A stretch of 64,000 nucleotides of DNA, from contig CAZTOW010000018.1 in assembly GCA_964615375.1 (NCBI GenBank), positions 62,001 through 126,000 on the forward strand. The letters run 5' to 3'. This document shows, piece by piece, positions 9,493-18,574 of the stretch. Each line of letters begins with the position of its first letter. Position 1 is the first letter of the stretch. Under the pieces are notes generated by a model. That model saw nothing but the letters and a program-made list of their open reading frames with translations. It did no database searches and was not told the DNA's origin. The position numbers and the translations under genes are program-made. The DNA is from CAZKWG01 sp964615375. GTDB taxonomy: Bacteria > Myxococcota_A > UBA796 > CAZKWG01.

Positions 9493-11706
9493 TCAGTCTC
9501 GGGCGCGCCGCCGGGTGAGCAGCGCCGCCAGCGCCAGGAAGAGCGGGGGCAGGGCCGCCGCCGGCCGCGCGCTGGAGCAGCGGCAGACATGACCCTCCGG
9601 CCAGCTCGTCTCGTCGGAGCATGGAGCCAGCTCACCGGGGCTGCCGTAGTTGCAGTCGCCGGGCCCGGCCTCGCAGAACTCCTGGGAGAAGCCCGCCTCG
9701 CACCAGCTCTCCTGCTCGTCGTTCTCCGTGGCCGGATCGGACGCGCCCTCCGGGTAGTAGCTCAGGCTGTGGCCGGAGCGGACCCCCTGGGCGGTGGTGT
9801 CGTAGGAGAACATGTCCACGATCACCTCGTCCAGATCGGCGCTCGGGCACACGAGCTCGATGTACTCGGTCTGGCCGTCGGTGAAGGAGAGCGATCCGTA
9901 GGAGAGCTCGTCCCAGAGGCAGCCGTCGCCGCCCGCCGTGTCCGCCGTCGAGGTGTCCTCCACGCCCTCCAGGATGCAGCCGTTCTTGGCGAAGACCTGC
10001 ACCTCTCCCGGGTCCAGCGTGACCGCCACGCCGTCCGCGGCCAGCGTGTAGACCTGCTCGCCGGTGCGCATCCCGGCCTCGTCCTGCCGGTAGCGGCCCA
10101 GCGTGCAGAGGCTCAGCTCCACGCTGCGATCGGTGTTGCTGGCGATCTCCAGCCACTCGCTGGTCCCGGCGGGGCTGACCATGATCTCGGTGAAGACCAC
10201 CTCGCCGCTCGCCGGCCAGTCGAGCTGCGGGCAGCTCCCGGCGCGGCCCGGGGTGGCGGCGAGGGTGGTGACCTCCACCGTGCCGTCCTCGTCCGCGGGG
10301 TGGGTGTAGGTCCAGATGTTCTCGTCGCCCGTGGGCACGCACCAGCGGCTCAGATCGTCGTTGCCGTCGGCGGTCTCGAAGCTGGGGTGGAGGTTGACCG
10401 AGCAGCCGCCGTCCGGGCAGGTCGCGGCCTCCTCGTCGAAGGCGGACATGGACATCGGGGCCTCGTCCACCACCGCGTCGCCGCAGACCAGGCGGACGTT
10501 CCACTCACAGCTGTTGTCCACGCAGTCGGGGAGGGCGAGGTCGTTGTAGGACCACACCCAGCTCGCCGTGGTGGTGCCGCCGTCGGCGGCCACCCAGGTG
10601 ATGCCGGCGGCCACCTCGTCCGAGGAGCCGCGGGCCAGGACGACGTGCTCACCACCCGGGGCCTGCACGTCGGCGTCCAGATCGTCGTTGATCGTGAGCG
10701 ACTTGTAGACCGTGCCCTCCGGGTAGGCGATCTCCAGCGTGCAACCTTGCAGGTTGCAGGAGCCGCCGTCCACCATGCCCAGCACCTCGATCCACTCGTC
10801 GTTGTATCCACTGTCCTTGGGCGCGGGCATGAACTCGGTGAGGATGGCCTGGCCCTCGGCGCAGGCGTCCGGGGACAGCTCCACCTCGGTGCCCGTGTCG
10901 GTGTCCGTGTCGGTGTCCGTGTCGGTGTCCGTGTCCGTGTCGCCCTCGACCGCGGCCAGGCGGCCCTCGGCCAGGGGGGTGCCCAGGGTCAGGGCCTCGC
11001 GGGCGTCGATGTAGCTCGCGTCGGAGGGGGGCAGGCCCCAGCTCCCGAAGTCGGTGGCGTCGGCGTTGTCGGAGTCAGCCTCCTTCGCCGGATCGAGCTG
11101 CAGCGCGCAGCCGCCGGTCGCGCCCACCTCGCCCATGAGATCGTCGCAGCGCCCGTCGAAGGCGCCCCAGTCGAAGGTCACGGTGTCCACGACCACGCTG
11201 TCGCAGTTGAGCGTGAGCTCGTCGTCCCCGTCGTTGGCGAAGGTGAGGGTCTTGTAGCGGTAGGAGACGGGCGCGGCGCAGGTGCTCAGGCTGTCGATGC
11301 AGTCCAGGCCCGTGGTCGAGCTCACGTCCTTGTTCATCACGACGCGCCCGCCCGGCTCGAGGAGCACGCTCTCCTCAATGGTGTGCGTCTGGGAGCTGCC
11401 CGTGCCCGTGGAGTCGAGCACGCAGCCCGCCAGCTCCAGGGTGCGGTCCGAGGTGTTGCGCAGCTCGAACCACTCGTCGTACTGCTCGGCCGGGGCCGGC
11501 ATGATCTCGGTGATGACGATCTCGCCCTCGGCCATGCGCGGCCCGCTGTCCCCGCCGCCGGTGTCGCCCGTGTCGGGCAGCGGCGCGGGGGCGCGCGCGG
11601 CGCGCGAGGATCCGACCCGGGAGAGCGCGTCGAGGCCGGCGCGCGCGGCGTCGCACCCGCCGAGGAGGAGGCCCAGAGCCAGGAAAAGTGTCGTCGGGTT
11701 TCGCAT
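9493..11706 (-). CDS. Lamin-tail-domain lipoprotein with MYXO-CTERM-like tail
   Basis: A 737-residue exported protein. Its ATG shares one base with the stop of the barrel gene (TGATG). The N-terminus is a lipoprotein signal with Cys18 in LLLGGC. Three beta-rich lamin-tail-like (LTD) units follow, each opening with an ITEIMPAP-, LTEFMPAP- or FTEIMVSP-type strand and containing a WFELRN-, WIEVLG- or WLEIAS-type core. They lie at about residues 55-215, 285-400 and 480-620. An Asp-Thr repeat separates the first two. The last 30 residues hold Cys-Arg-Cys, a hydrophobic helix and a terminal Arg-rich cluster, the layout of MYXO-CTERM sorting tails. LTDs in bacteria are known as adhesive domains associated with extracellular or membrane hydrolases. 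The protein is probably displayed on the cell surface; whether both anchors are used is open. Confidence 0.8.
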   Translation of the reverse strand: MRNPTTLFLALGLLLGGCDAARAGLDALSRVGSSRAARAPAPLPDTGDTGGGDSGPRMAEGEIVITEIMPAPAEQYDEWFELRNTSDRTLELAGCVLDSTGTGSSQTHTIEESVLLEPGGRVVMNKDVSSTTGLDCIDSLSTCAAPVSYRYKTLTFANDGDDELTLNCDSVVVDTVTFDWGAFDGRCDDLMGEVGATGGCALQLDPAKEADSDNADATDFGSWGLPPSDASYIDAREALTLGTPLAEGRLAAVEGDTDTDTDTDTDTDTDTGTEVELSPDACAEGQAILTEFMPAPKDSGYNDEWIEVLGMVDGGSCNLQGCTLEIAYPEGTVYKSLTINDDLDADVQAPGGEHVVLARGSSDEVAAGITWVAADGGTTTASWVWSYNDLALPDCVDNSCEWNVRLVCGDAVVDEAPMSMSAFDEEAATCPDGGCSVNLHPSFETADGNDDLSRWCVPTGDENIWTYTHPADEDGTVEVTTLAATPGRAGSCPQLDWPASGEVVFTEIMVSPAGTSEWLEIASNTDRSVELSLCTLGRYRQDEAGMRTGEQVYTLAADGVAVTLDPGEVQVFAKNGCILEGVEDTSTADTAGGDGCLWDELSYGSLSFTDGQTEYIELVCPSADLDEVIVDMFSYDTTAQGVRSGHSLSYYPEGASDPATENDEQESWCEAGFSQEFCEAGPGDCNYGSPGELAPCSDETSWPEGHVCRCSSARPAAALPPLFLALAALLTRRRARD
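10894..10951 (-). repeat. Asp-Thr dipeptide repeat tract
   Basis: An imperfect hexanucleotide repeat (GACACG/GACACC on the minus strand) encodes about eight consecutive Asp-Thr pairs at about residues 252-272 of the lamin-tail lipoprotein, between the first and second LTD. It is coding, in frame, and acts as an acidic linker. Such tracts can change length by slippage. Confidence 0.85.
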
Positions 11707-13979
11707 CAGAACCTCAGCTCCGCGCTGGCCCAGAGGGCCCCGTAGGGTTTCTCGCGGACGATCTCGGTCTCGAGCGCGCTCTCGTCCACCACGCAGGTGC
11801 CGTCCAGCACGGGCGAGCCGCCCGCCTCGCAGCTCTCGTCCCATTCGCTGGCCTCGTCCACCAGATCGCGCCCGATGGTGCCGCGAACTGCCACCTTGAC
11901 GCGCTTCGGCAGCTTCTGCTCGACCTGCAGGTAGCTCTCCACCTGCCGGTCCCCCAGGCTCCCGTAGATGTCGTCGTCGCGGTAACGCACGCGCAGGGTG
12001 AGCGCCGTGTCGTCGATGGGCGTATAGCGGACCTTCATCCAGGTGTACTGCCCGATCTGGAACCAGGGCACGCAGGGCCCGCCGTCATCGGGGTAGAGCA
12101 GGCCGGCGTCCTCGTAGGTGCGCCGGTAGAAGGCCGTGATCGAGGTGCGCGGCACCTTGTCCACGTCCACCTGCACGCCCACGTCGTTGCGCGCGCCCGC
12201 CCGATCGACGGGGTCGAGCGCCTCGTCCGTCGTGGTGTCGGTCGTCAGGTCCTCGCCGAGCGAGTCCCCCAGGTACTCGTCGTCGTAAGAGCCCCCGTAT
12301 ACCCGCGTCCGATCGTTGACGGCGAGGTTGCGGTTCCGGTGCTGGGCGTAGAGCACCACGTCCAGGTCCCGGACCGGCGACCAGGCGGCGCGCCCGTAGA
12401 GGTCGGCGTTCCACACGCCCGCGCTGATGTTCTGCCAGACGTCCACCGAGCCGCGGAGCCCCACCTGCTTCATGGGGCGGCTCTCCACCTTCACGCGGGC
12501 GCCCTGCTCGTCCTGGTCGCGCTGGCCGCGGTACTCGTCGGCGTTGGCCTGGCCGCGCGCGTAGGGGTTGTCGAAGTCGGTGGCGTAGCGGCGGAGGGTG
12601 GCTTCTACCTCCGTCTTCGGCCAGGAGAGCACGCCCTGGACCATGGCGCCGTTGCCGCCACCCACGCTGTGGGCGAGCTCCGCCGCCAGATCGACGTGGC
12701 CCACGCCCCAGGTGCCGTTGAGCCCCAGCGCCCCGTAGGTGGGCTCGCTCGGCCAGCCGTCGCGCAGGGCGAAGGCGTACTCCTCGTCCATCCCCGCGAT
12801 CAGGGTCCGGTCCTGGCGCGCCGCGTAGCCGGTGAACCCGAGCTGCGTGCGGTCGTCCAGGCGCAGCGTGAGGTTCGCGCCCGCCAGATCCTCGCGCCAG
12901 GCGTTGGGTATCGTCACGTAGCCCACGCGCTGCCCGTCCAGGTAGACGCGCGGGGAGTCCAGATCTTCGACATAAGGGTCGAGCGCCTCGCCCCCGGTCA
13001 TGCCCATGTCGTACTGGTAGACGTCGCCGCGCGACGAGGAGACGAAGGCCGTGCCGTCCACGCTCAGCGGCCCGAGCGGGAGGTTGAAGCCGCGCACGCC
13101 CGCGCCGAAGAGGCGGCGGGGCGCGTCGAAGTCCTCGGTGCCGCTCACGCTCAGGTCCGGGTAGAGCCCGTGGGGTCGCGAGCGCTGGGTGCGATCGAAG
13201 GTGAGGCCGAGCCCGAAGCCGGCGGTGTAGGTGCCGACCACGGCGTCCATGCGCACGCGGTGGGCGGCGGCGTAGATGCGCCCCAGCTCGCCCACGACGC
13301 CGTAGTTGACGTAGAGGTCGCGGAGCTCCGGGTCATAGGACACGCCGCGGACGTCCTGCTTGAGCAGGCCGAGCATGCCGACCTCGAGCCAGCGCCAGGC
13401 CTCCACCTCCCCGCCGATGTAGCTCGCGGGGAAGGGTCCGTAACCCAGCTGCTCGACGGTGTGCGTGCGCTCCGGGTTGTCGTCCTCGTCCAGGGGCTCG
13501 ACCGGCTCCAGCGTCAGCGAGGTGCGCGCCTTCATCCGGCCGCGCACGGGGATCTCGTCGATCTCCAGCTTCTTCGGGGGCCGCGCCTCCACGAAGGGCC
13601 GGATCTGCTCCAGCAGGTCCTCGTTGAAGCCGTCCACCTGCGCCAGCGCGTCCACGTTGGCGAAGGGCCCGTTCTCCTTGCGGAAGGCGAGGAGCGCGTC
13701 CACCCGGTCCAGCGTGAGCCCCGGCAGATCGTAGAGGTCCGAGCGCCGGGCCCGGTTGATGTCCACCGGGTTGTTGAGCAGCTCGAGCAGGGTCTCGAAG
13801 TCGGCGTCCTCGAGGAGCCCGTCCTCGTAGAGCGCGCGGAGATCCTCCTCGCCCCGCACGATCACGGGCGTGGCGTAGACGCGGGCCTGCGCGGTCCCCC
13901 ACGCCGAGAGGGTCGCGAGCGCGAGCAGCGCGACGGGGCTACTCCTGGGCGCGCGCCCAGAGTTCCTGGAAGGCGTCAT
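11706..13979 (-). CDS. Helix-hairpin-helix outer-membrane beta-barrel protein
   Basis: A 757-residue protein. The ATG at 13979 gives an Arg-rich signal peptide (about residues 1-34) and overlaps the upstream phospholipase D gene by 41 bases. Residues about 60-140 hold a double helix-hairpin-helix unit of the ComEA type (VDINRA, then LPGL, then GPFANVDAL and VDGF). The remaining 600 residues are alternating polar and aromatic strands with many Tyr, Trp and Arg residues and end in Phe (AELRF), typical of outer-membrane barrels. ComEA-type HhH units bind DNA in competence systems; fusion to a barrel is known in Bacteroidota and some Myxococcota without an assigned function. Neighbours are a nuclease-like HKD protein and a lamin-tail lipoprotein, so a surface role in DNA handling is plausible but unproven. 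Confidence 0.75.
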   Translation of the reverse strand: MTPSRNSGRAPRSSPVALLALATLSAWGTAQARVYATPVIVRGEEDLRALYEDGLLEDADFETLLELLNNPVDINRARRSDLYDLPGLTLDRVDALLAFRKENGPFANVDALAQVDGFNEDLLEQIRPFVEARPPKKLEIDEIPVRGRMKARTSLTLEPVEPLDEDDNPERTHTVEQLGYGPFPASYIGGEVEAWRWLEVGMLGLLKQDVRGVSYDPELRDLYVNYGVVGELGRIYAAAHRVRMDAVVGTYTAGFGLGLTFDRTQRSRPHGLYPDLSVSGTEDFDAPRRLFGAGVRGFNLPLGPLSVDGTAFVSSSRGDVYQYDMGMTGGEALDPYVEDLDSPRVYLDGQRVGYVTIPNAWREDLAGANLTLRLDDRTQLGFTGYAARQDRTLIAGMDEEYAFALRDGWPSEPTYGALGLNGTWGVGHVDLAAELAHSVGGGNGAMVQGVLSWPKTEVEATLRRYATDFDNPYARGQANADEYRGQRDQDEQGARVKVESRPMKQVGLRGSVDVWQNISAGVWNADLYGRAAWSPVRDLDVVLYAQHRNRNLAVNDRTRVYGGSYDDEYLGDSLGEDLTTDTTTDEALDPVDRAGARNDVGVQVDVDKVPRTSITAFYRRTYEDAGLLYPDDGGPCVPWFQIGQYTWMKVRYTPIDDTALTLRVRYRDDDIYGSLGDRQVESYLQVEQKLPKRVKVAVRGTIGRDLVDEASEWDESCEAGGSPVLDGTCVVDESALETEIVREKPYGALWASAELRF

Positions 13980-14457
13980 CGTAGACCCTGGCGAGGTTGG
14001 GGTCGGCGAGCACGACGAGGTTCTCGTCGTTGGCCTCGTTCGCGGAGCGCGTGTAGTTGTAAGAGCCGGTCAGCACGGTCCGCGCGTCGATGACCATGAA
14101 CTTGTGGTGCATGATCCCGCCCCCGAAGCCGTCGGCGGTGCGCACGTCCACGCCGGCCTCCCGGAGGCTGGTGAGCACGCCCCGCTGCTCGGAGAGGGTG
14201 CCCTCCTGCTCGGCGTCCATCACCAGGCGCACCTCGACCCCGCGGCTCGCGGCGTCGATCAGCGCGTTCTGGACGTTCTCCGCGGTGAACGTGTAGATCG
14301 CGACGTCCACGGTCGCGCCGGCGGCGTCCAGCTCAGCCGCGACCACGCTCTCCAGGTCACCGCTGGCCGAGAAGAAGGCCTGGCTGGACGTGCAACCTCC
14401 CCCGAAGGGGAGCGCGGAGTACGCCGCGGCGAAGCACACGTAACGCCAGGAGGCCAT
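13939..14457 (-). CDS. Single-HKD phospholipase D/Nuc-type protein, exported
   Basis: A 172-residue protein with an N-terminal export signal and a Cys at 22 that could be lipidated, although the preceding GGG is a poor lipobox. It carries one complete HKD motif: His117, Lys119 and Asp124, followed by GSYN (Asn134) and Glu142/Glu145. A single HKD in a short chain is the layout of dimeric Nuc-type endonucleases and small phospholipases D, which form the active site from two subunits. The residues are all present, so it should be active in the periplasm or on the surface. Its 3' end overlaps the barrel gene by 41 bases, indicating coupled expression. Confidence 0.85.
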   Translation of the reverse strand: MASWRYVCFAAAYSALPFGGGCTSSQAFFSASGDLESVVAAELDAAGATVDVAIYTFTAENVQNALIDAASRGVEVRLVMDAEQEGTLSEQRGVLTSLREAGVDVRTADGFGGGIMHHKFMVIDARTVLTGSYNYTRSANEANDENLVVLADPNLARVYDDAFQELWARAQE

Positions 14458-14557
14458 GAATGAGCCTTCGGGTGGGAGGGAGGCAGCGAGCGGCGGCTGC
14501 GAACCCGCTCAGGGTAGCCTCTCGGCCGCGCCCTGGCAAGGTCGCGCGCCTCCCTCC

Positions 14558-15619
<1,062 letters not shown>

Positions 15620-15622
15620 GGA

Positions 15623-16273
15623 TCAACCGTTCTTGATGAGGATGGCTTCCAGCGAGGTGCCCACGGAGGCGCACCGATCGACCGCGTCCTCCAGGCCCTC
15701 CAGGAACTCCTTGTGCTTGATGAGCGTGATCGCGTCCTTCTCGTTGGCGAAGAGGTCGCCGAGGCGCAGACGGAAGATGACGTCGGCCTCGTGCTCCAGG
15801 TAGTGGAGCGACTGCACGATGGCGCGGATGCGCTCGGGCTCCTTGTTGTTGCGGAGCAGCGTGATCCCCTCGGAGAACTGCTGGGTGGCCTTGATGAGGA
15901 TGGTGGCCATCTCCTGCGTGCCCGCCGGCAGCGAGTCCATGCGGTGGACCGTCAGGTGGTTGGCCGTGGCCGAGATGAAGTCGGAGACGTTCTCGATGGC
16001 GCCGGTGAGGTGGTAGAGGTCCTCGCGGTCGAGCGGGGTGACGAAGGTGCGGTTCAGCGCGTCCGCCATCTCCTTCTTGGCCTTGTCGCCGGCGTGCTCG
16101 GCCTCGCGGATGCGCTCGACGAGGACGATCTGCCCCTCGTGCCCGCGGGCCTGGGCGAGCTGCCCGAACAGCTCCGCCGCCTCCACCGCCGAGCGCGCGG
16201 CGGCGTCCAGGTAGTCGAAGAAACGGCCTTCCTCAGGGAGAAACCAGCGAATCGCGTTCTGAATCCAGCTCAT
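15623..16273 (-). CDS. DUF47 (PhoU-like) Pit accessory protein
   Basis: A 216-residue helical cytoplasmic protein of the TIGR00153/DUF47 family, distantly related to PhoU. Visible markers are the SWIQNAIRWFLPEEGRFFDY start and the conserved helix with EHAGDKAKKEM-like and DREDLYHL-like residues. A GTG two codons further upstream could also start the protein; I prefer ATG 16273. Members of this family are encoded next to PiT transporters and are thought to control their activity or metal-phosphate coupling. It precedes pit by three bases in one transcript and lies directly downstream of the predicted PHO-box at 16305-16333. Confidence 0.92.
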   Translation of the reverse strand: MSWIQNAIRWFLPEEGRFFDYLDAAARSAVEAAELFGQLAQARGHEGQIVLVERIREAEHAGDKAKKEMADALNRTFVTPLDREDLYHLTGAIENVSDFISATANHLTVHRMDSLPAGTQEMATILIKATQQFSEGITLLRNNKEPERIRAIVQSLHYLEHEADVIFRLRLGDLFANEKDAITLIKHKEFLEGLEDAVDRCASVGTSLEAILIKNG

Positions 16274-16304
16274 GTGCACCGCCCTCGAGACTCGGCCCGC
16301 GGAG

Positions 16305-16333
16305 GTGACGCGGGCGTGACAGGGCAGTGACTA
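16305..16333 (-). promoter_or_regulatory. Predicted triple PHO-box before DUF47-pit
   Basis: Three GTGAC cores begin at 16305, 16316 and 16327 on the plus strand, exactly 11 bases apart. On the minus strand, the direction of the operon, this reads as three 7-mers TAGTCAC, CTGTCAC and GCGTCAC separated by 4-base spacers. The middle unit is a perfect CTGTCAC half-site. The 7-4-7 spacing is the known PhoB binding geometry. The site lies about 30 bases before the DUF47 start codon. Confidence 0.75.
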
Positions 16334-16357
16334 TCCGGGGGCAGAACGATCGGCCCG

Positions 16358-17008
16358 TCATTCACGAATTCGACAGCTCGAGGACGGCGGGGGCTTCCAG
16401 CGTGGGGAGCAGGCCGTGATCGCGTCGAGGGCGACAGCGCCGTCCTGGCCCGCGCGCACGCAGCCTTCGCGCCTCAGCAGCTCGGCGTCGCGCTCCAGCG
16501 CGGCCCGGCACGCCGCCTCCACCGCGTCGCGGATCTCGGCCTCGCGCCGGTCCAGCACCGCCACCGCCGCCAGCGCCTCGCGGTGATCGGCGGCCAGGCG
16601 GTTGGCCCGCCCCTGCAGCGCGGCCACGTAGCGGAGGATGGCGCTGCGATCCCGCGGGTCGAGCGCGTCCGAGGGCTGCCAGGAGGGGAGGGGGATGGTG
16701 AGCTCGTAGCGGAGCGACGCGCCCGCGGCGAGCTCGTTGGAGCCGCAGCGATAGCAGAGGCCGAGGTCGGAGAGCCGCGGCTGGGCGGGCTGGAGATCTC
16801 GCGTGGCCTCACGCCAGCGCGCGTCGATCTCGTCCACCGAGAGCCCCTCGAGCGGCACCTCCAGCTCCGTCACCGTGAGCTCGAGCCCGCCCGCGGGGCA
16901 GCGATCCCCGCACTCCGGGGGTGGCGCGAGCATGTCCTCCTCCGCCAGGGCCGAGCCCGCGAGGAGGAGGATCAGGGGAGCCAGCGCGCGCGCGCGAGCC
17001 TCGAACAT
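16358..17008 (-). CDS. Secreted protein, possibly DUF922-like
   Basis: A 216-residue protein with a clear signal peptide (residues 1-22, ending SALA). The mature part has four Cys near 33, 37, 86 and 89, then a segment with alternating strands followed by LPSW and a long helix. That order resembles DUF922 proteins (beta domain, LP-W, helix with a metal-binding HExxH), but the expected motif is degraded here to HREALA, so metal binding is doubtful. Similarity is from memory of the family and is tentative. The ATG directly follows the stop of the response-regulator gene (TGAATG), so it is co-expressed with that regulator. Confidence 0.6.
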   Translation of the reverse strand: MFEARARALAPLILLLAGSALAEEDMLAPPPECGDRCPAGGLELTVTELEVPLEGLSVDEIDARWREATRDLQPAQPRLSDLGLCYRCGSNELAAGASLRYELTIPLPSWQPSDALDPRDRSAILRYVAALQGRANRLAADHREALAAVAVLDRREAEIRDAVEAACRAALERDAELLRREGCVRAGQDGAVALDAITACSPRWKPPPSSSCRIRE

Positions 17009-17710
17009 TCACCCCTCGGTGCCGATGAACCGGTAGCCTACACGATTCACCGTCTGGATGAAGCGGGGCTGCGCGGCCTGGTCGCGCAGCTTGATGCGCA
17101 GATTGCCGATGTGCGTATCGACCGTCCGGCTCTCCACCCCCGGGCGGAAGCCCCACACGCGGACCAGCAGCTCCTCCCGCTCCAGGAGGCGCCCGCGGTT
17201 GTCGATCAGGTACAGCAGCAGGTCGCGCTCCATGCGCGTCAGGCGATCGCTGCTCCCGTCGTCCCGCCGGAGCTCGAAATTGTCCAGGTCGATCTCCAGG
17301 TCCTCGTAACGGTAGACCGTGCGCGCCGGCACGCGCCGCAGCAGCGCTTCCACCCGCGCCCGCAGCTCCAGCAGCGAGAACGGTTTGGTCATGTAGTCGT
17401 CCGCGCCCAACGCGAAGCCCGTCAGCTTGTCGTGCTCGGTCGCGCGGCCGGTGAGGAAGAGGATGGGGCGGTCGAAGCGCTGATCTCGGAGCGCCTTGCA
17501 GATCTCGTACCCGCTCAGCGCGTCCAGGCCGGAGGGCCCCTCGTCCAGCATCACGTCCATCACCACCACCGAGGGTGTGTAACGTTGCACGAGGTCCAGG
17601 GCCTCGGCGCCCGTGCGGGCCGTGAGCACGTCGTACCCAATGCTACGGAAATACTTGCCCAGATCCTTGAGGAGCTCCGACTCATCCTCAACGAACAGAA
17701 TTCGGCGCAT
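17009..17710 (-). CDS. OmpR/PhoB-type response regulator without a neighbouring kinase
   Basis: A 233-residue two-domain regulator. The receiver has acidic residues 9-10, phospho-acceptor Asp52, Thr87 and Lys109. The C-terminal winged helix has the TVDTHIGNLRIKL recognition-helix region and ends in VGYRF. A short Asp/Glu/Gly-rich extension after Asp52 (DEGPSGLDALSG) is longer than usual in the beta3-alpha3 loop. It is distinct from the PhoB at 28766. No histidine kinase gene is adjacent, so its partner must be elsewhere. It is followed without a gap by the secreted protein at 16358-17008. Upstream is a 171-base gap containing an inverted repeat. Confidence 0.93.
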   Translation of the reverse strand: MRRILFVEDESELLKDLGKYFRSIGYDVLTARTGAEALDLVQRYTPSVVVMDVMLDEGPSGLDALSGYEICKALRDQRFDRPILFLTGRATEHDKLTGFALGADDYMTKPFSLLELRARVEALLRRVPARTVYRYEDLEIDLDNFELRRDDGSSDRLTRMERDLLLYLIDNRGRLLEREELLVRVWGFRPGVESRTVDTHIGNLRIKLRDQAAQPRFIQTVNRVGYRFIGTEG

Positions 17711-17838
17711 GGGATCCTCCCTGTGCTTCTGGCCCCGGACCGTCCAGCGTGCCCGGACGATCAGAAAGTACCAGAGGCCACCGAGAGCCGCGAGCGCCTG
17801 TCAGGGATGTTCACGAAGCCTTGACGGCTGCAAGCGGC

Positions 17839-17868
17839 TCTTGACAAGGTATCTACCTCTCGTCAAGA
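17839..17868. promoter_or_regulatory. Inverted repeat upstream of the orphan response regulator
   Basis: TCTTGAC (17839-17845) and GTCAAGA (17862-17868) form a perfect 7-base inverted repeat with a 16-base spacer. It lies in the 171-base gap between the DUF4956 gene and the response regulator gene, both on the minus strand. Further TTGAC copies occur at 17821 and 17841. It may be an operator or a paired minus-35-like element; no regulator can be named. Confidence 0.35.
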
Positions 17869-17881
17869 ACTCCTCACGAGC

Positions 17882-18574
17882 TCAGTCGCCGCCGTCCTCG
17901 GACTCCTCACGGGTGACCAGGACCACGCGCTCAACGCCCTCGATCTCGGAGAGCTCGCGGATCAGATCCTCGATGCGGGAGTCTCTCTTCATCATCACGC
18001 GGTGGCGATAGGAGAAGGCCTCGCCGAAGCGCTGCGCGTGGGCCTCCTCCAGGCTGCGGCGCTCGATGTGCTTGTCCAGCGCGGCGCTGACCTTCTGCTC
18101 GACGCCCTCGTAGGAGGCGGTGTCCACGCGCAGCAGGTGGACGTCGCCGCGCGGGACGCCCATCGGGATCACCTGCAGGGCGAGGACCACCAGCGAGATC
18201 ACGGCCGTCCCGGCGACGGCGACGTGCCAGGCGAAGACCCCGCAGCCGATCCCCGCCGCCAGCGACAGGAACACGAAGGAGATGTCCCAGGAGGTGCGGA
18301 CCCGCGTGCGGAAGCGGATGATGGAGAGCGCGCCCACCAGGCTGAAGGCGCGGGCGAGGTTGTTGCCGATGACCATCATCACCATGGCGCTGATCATCGG
18401 CAGCACCACCAGCGAGCGCTGCAGCGCGATGGAGGCGATCTGCGAGGTCTGGGAGATCCGGTAGAGCCCGGCCACGACCAGCCCCAGCACCGCCGAGAGC
18501 AGCAGCGCGCGCAGCACCTCGTCCATGCTGAGGTTGATGGCCAGGAACGAGGTCTCCAGCATGGTGTCGTTCAC
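17882..18574 (-). CDS. DUF4956 membrane protein
   Basis: A 230-residue protein with four hydrophobic segments in the first 140 residues and a soluble C-terminal domain of about 85 residues. The conserved DUF4956 core is visible (NLARAFSLVGALSIIRFRT, with its paired Arg residues). Such proteins are often encoded near VTC-type polyphosphate polymerases or CotH proteins, but neither is present here. It starts at GTG 18574 in a GTGA overlap with the HlyD-like gene, so the two probably act together at the inner membrane. The biochemical role is unknown. Confidence 0.8.
   Translation of the reverse strand: MNDTMLETSFLAINLSMDEVLRALLLSAVLGLVVAGLYRISQTSQIASIALQRSLVVLPMISAMVMMVIGNNLARAFSLVGALSIIRFRTRVRTSWDISFVFLSLAAGIGCGVFAWHVAVAGTAVISLVVLALQVIPMGVPRGDVHLLRVDTASYEGVEQKVSAALDKHIERRSLEEAHAQRFGEAFSYRHRVMMKRDSRIEDLIRELSEIEGVERVVLVTREESEDGGD

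Noticed and set aside
10861..10951. Short direct repeats that could suggest a CRISPR array or microsatellite element
   Set aside because: The repeat is a 6-base in-frame unit encoding Asp-Thr inside a lipoprotein. There are no spacers and no cas genes.
3882..14093. Several 700-1068-codon plus-strand frames opposite the minus-strand operon
   Set aside because: All lie antisense to genes with recognisable domains and signal peptides, and their translations have no domain, signal or ribosome site.
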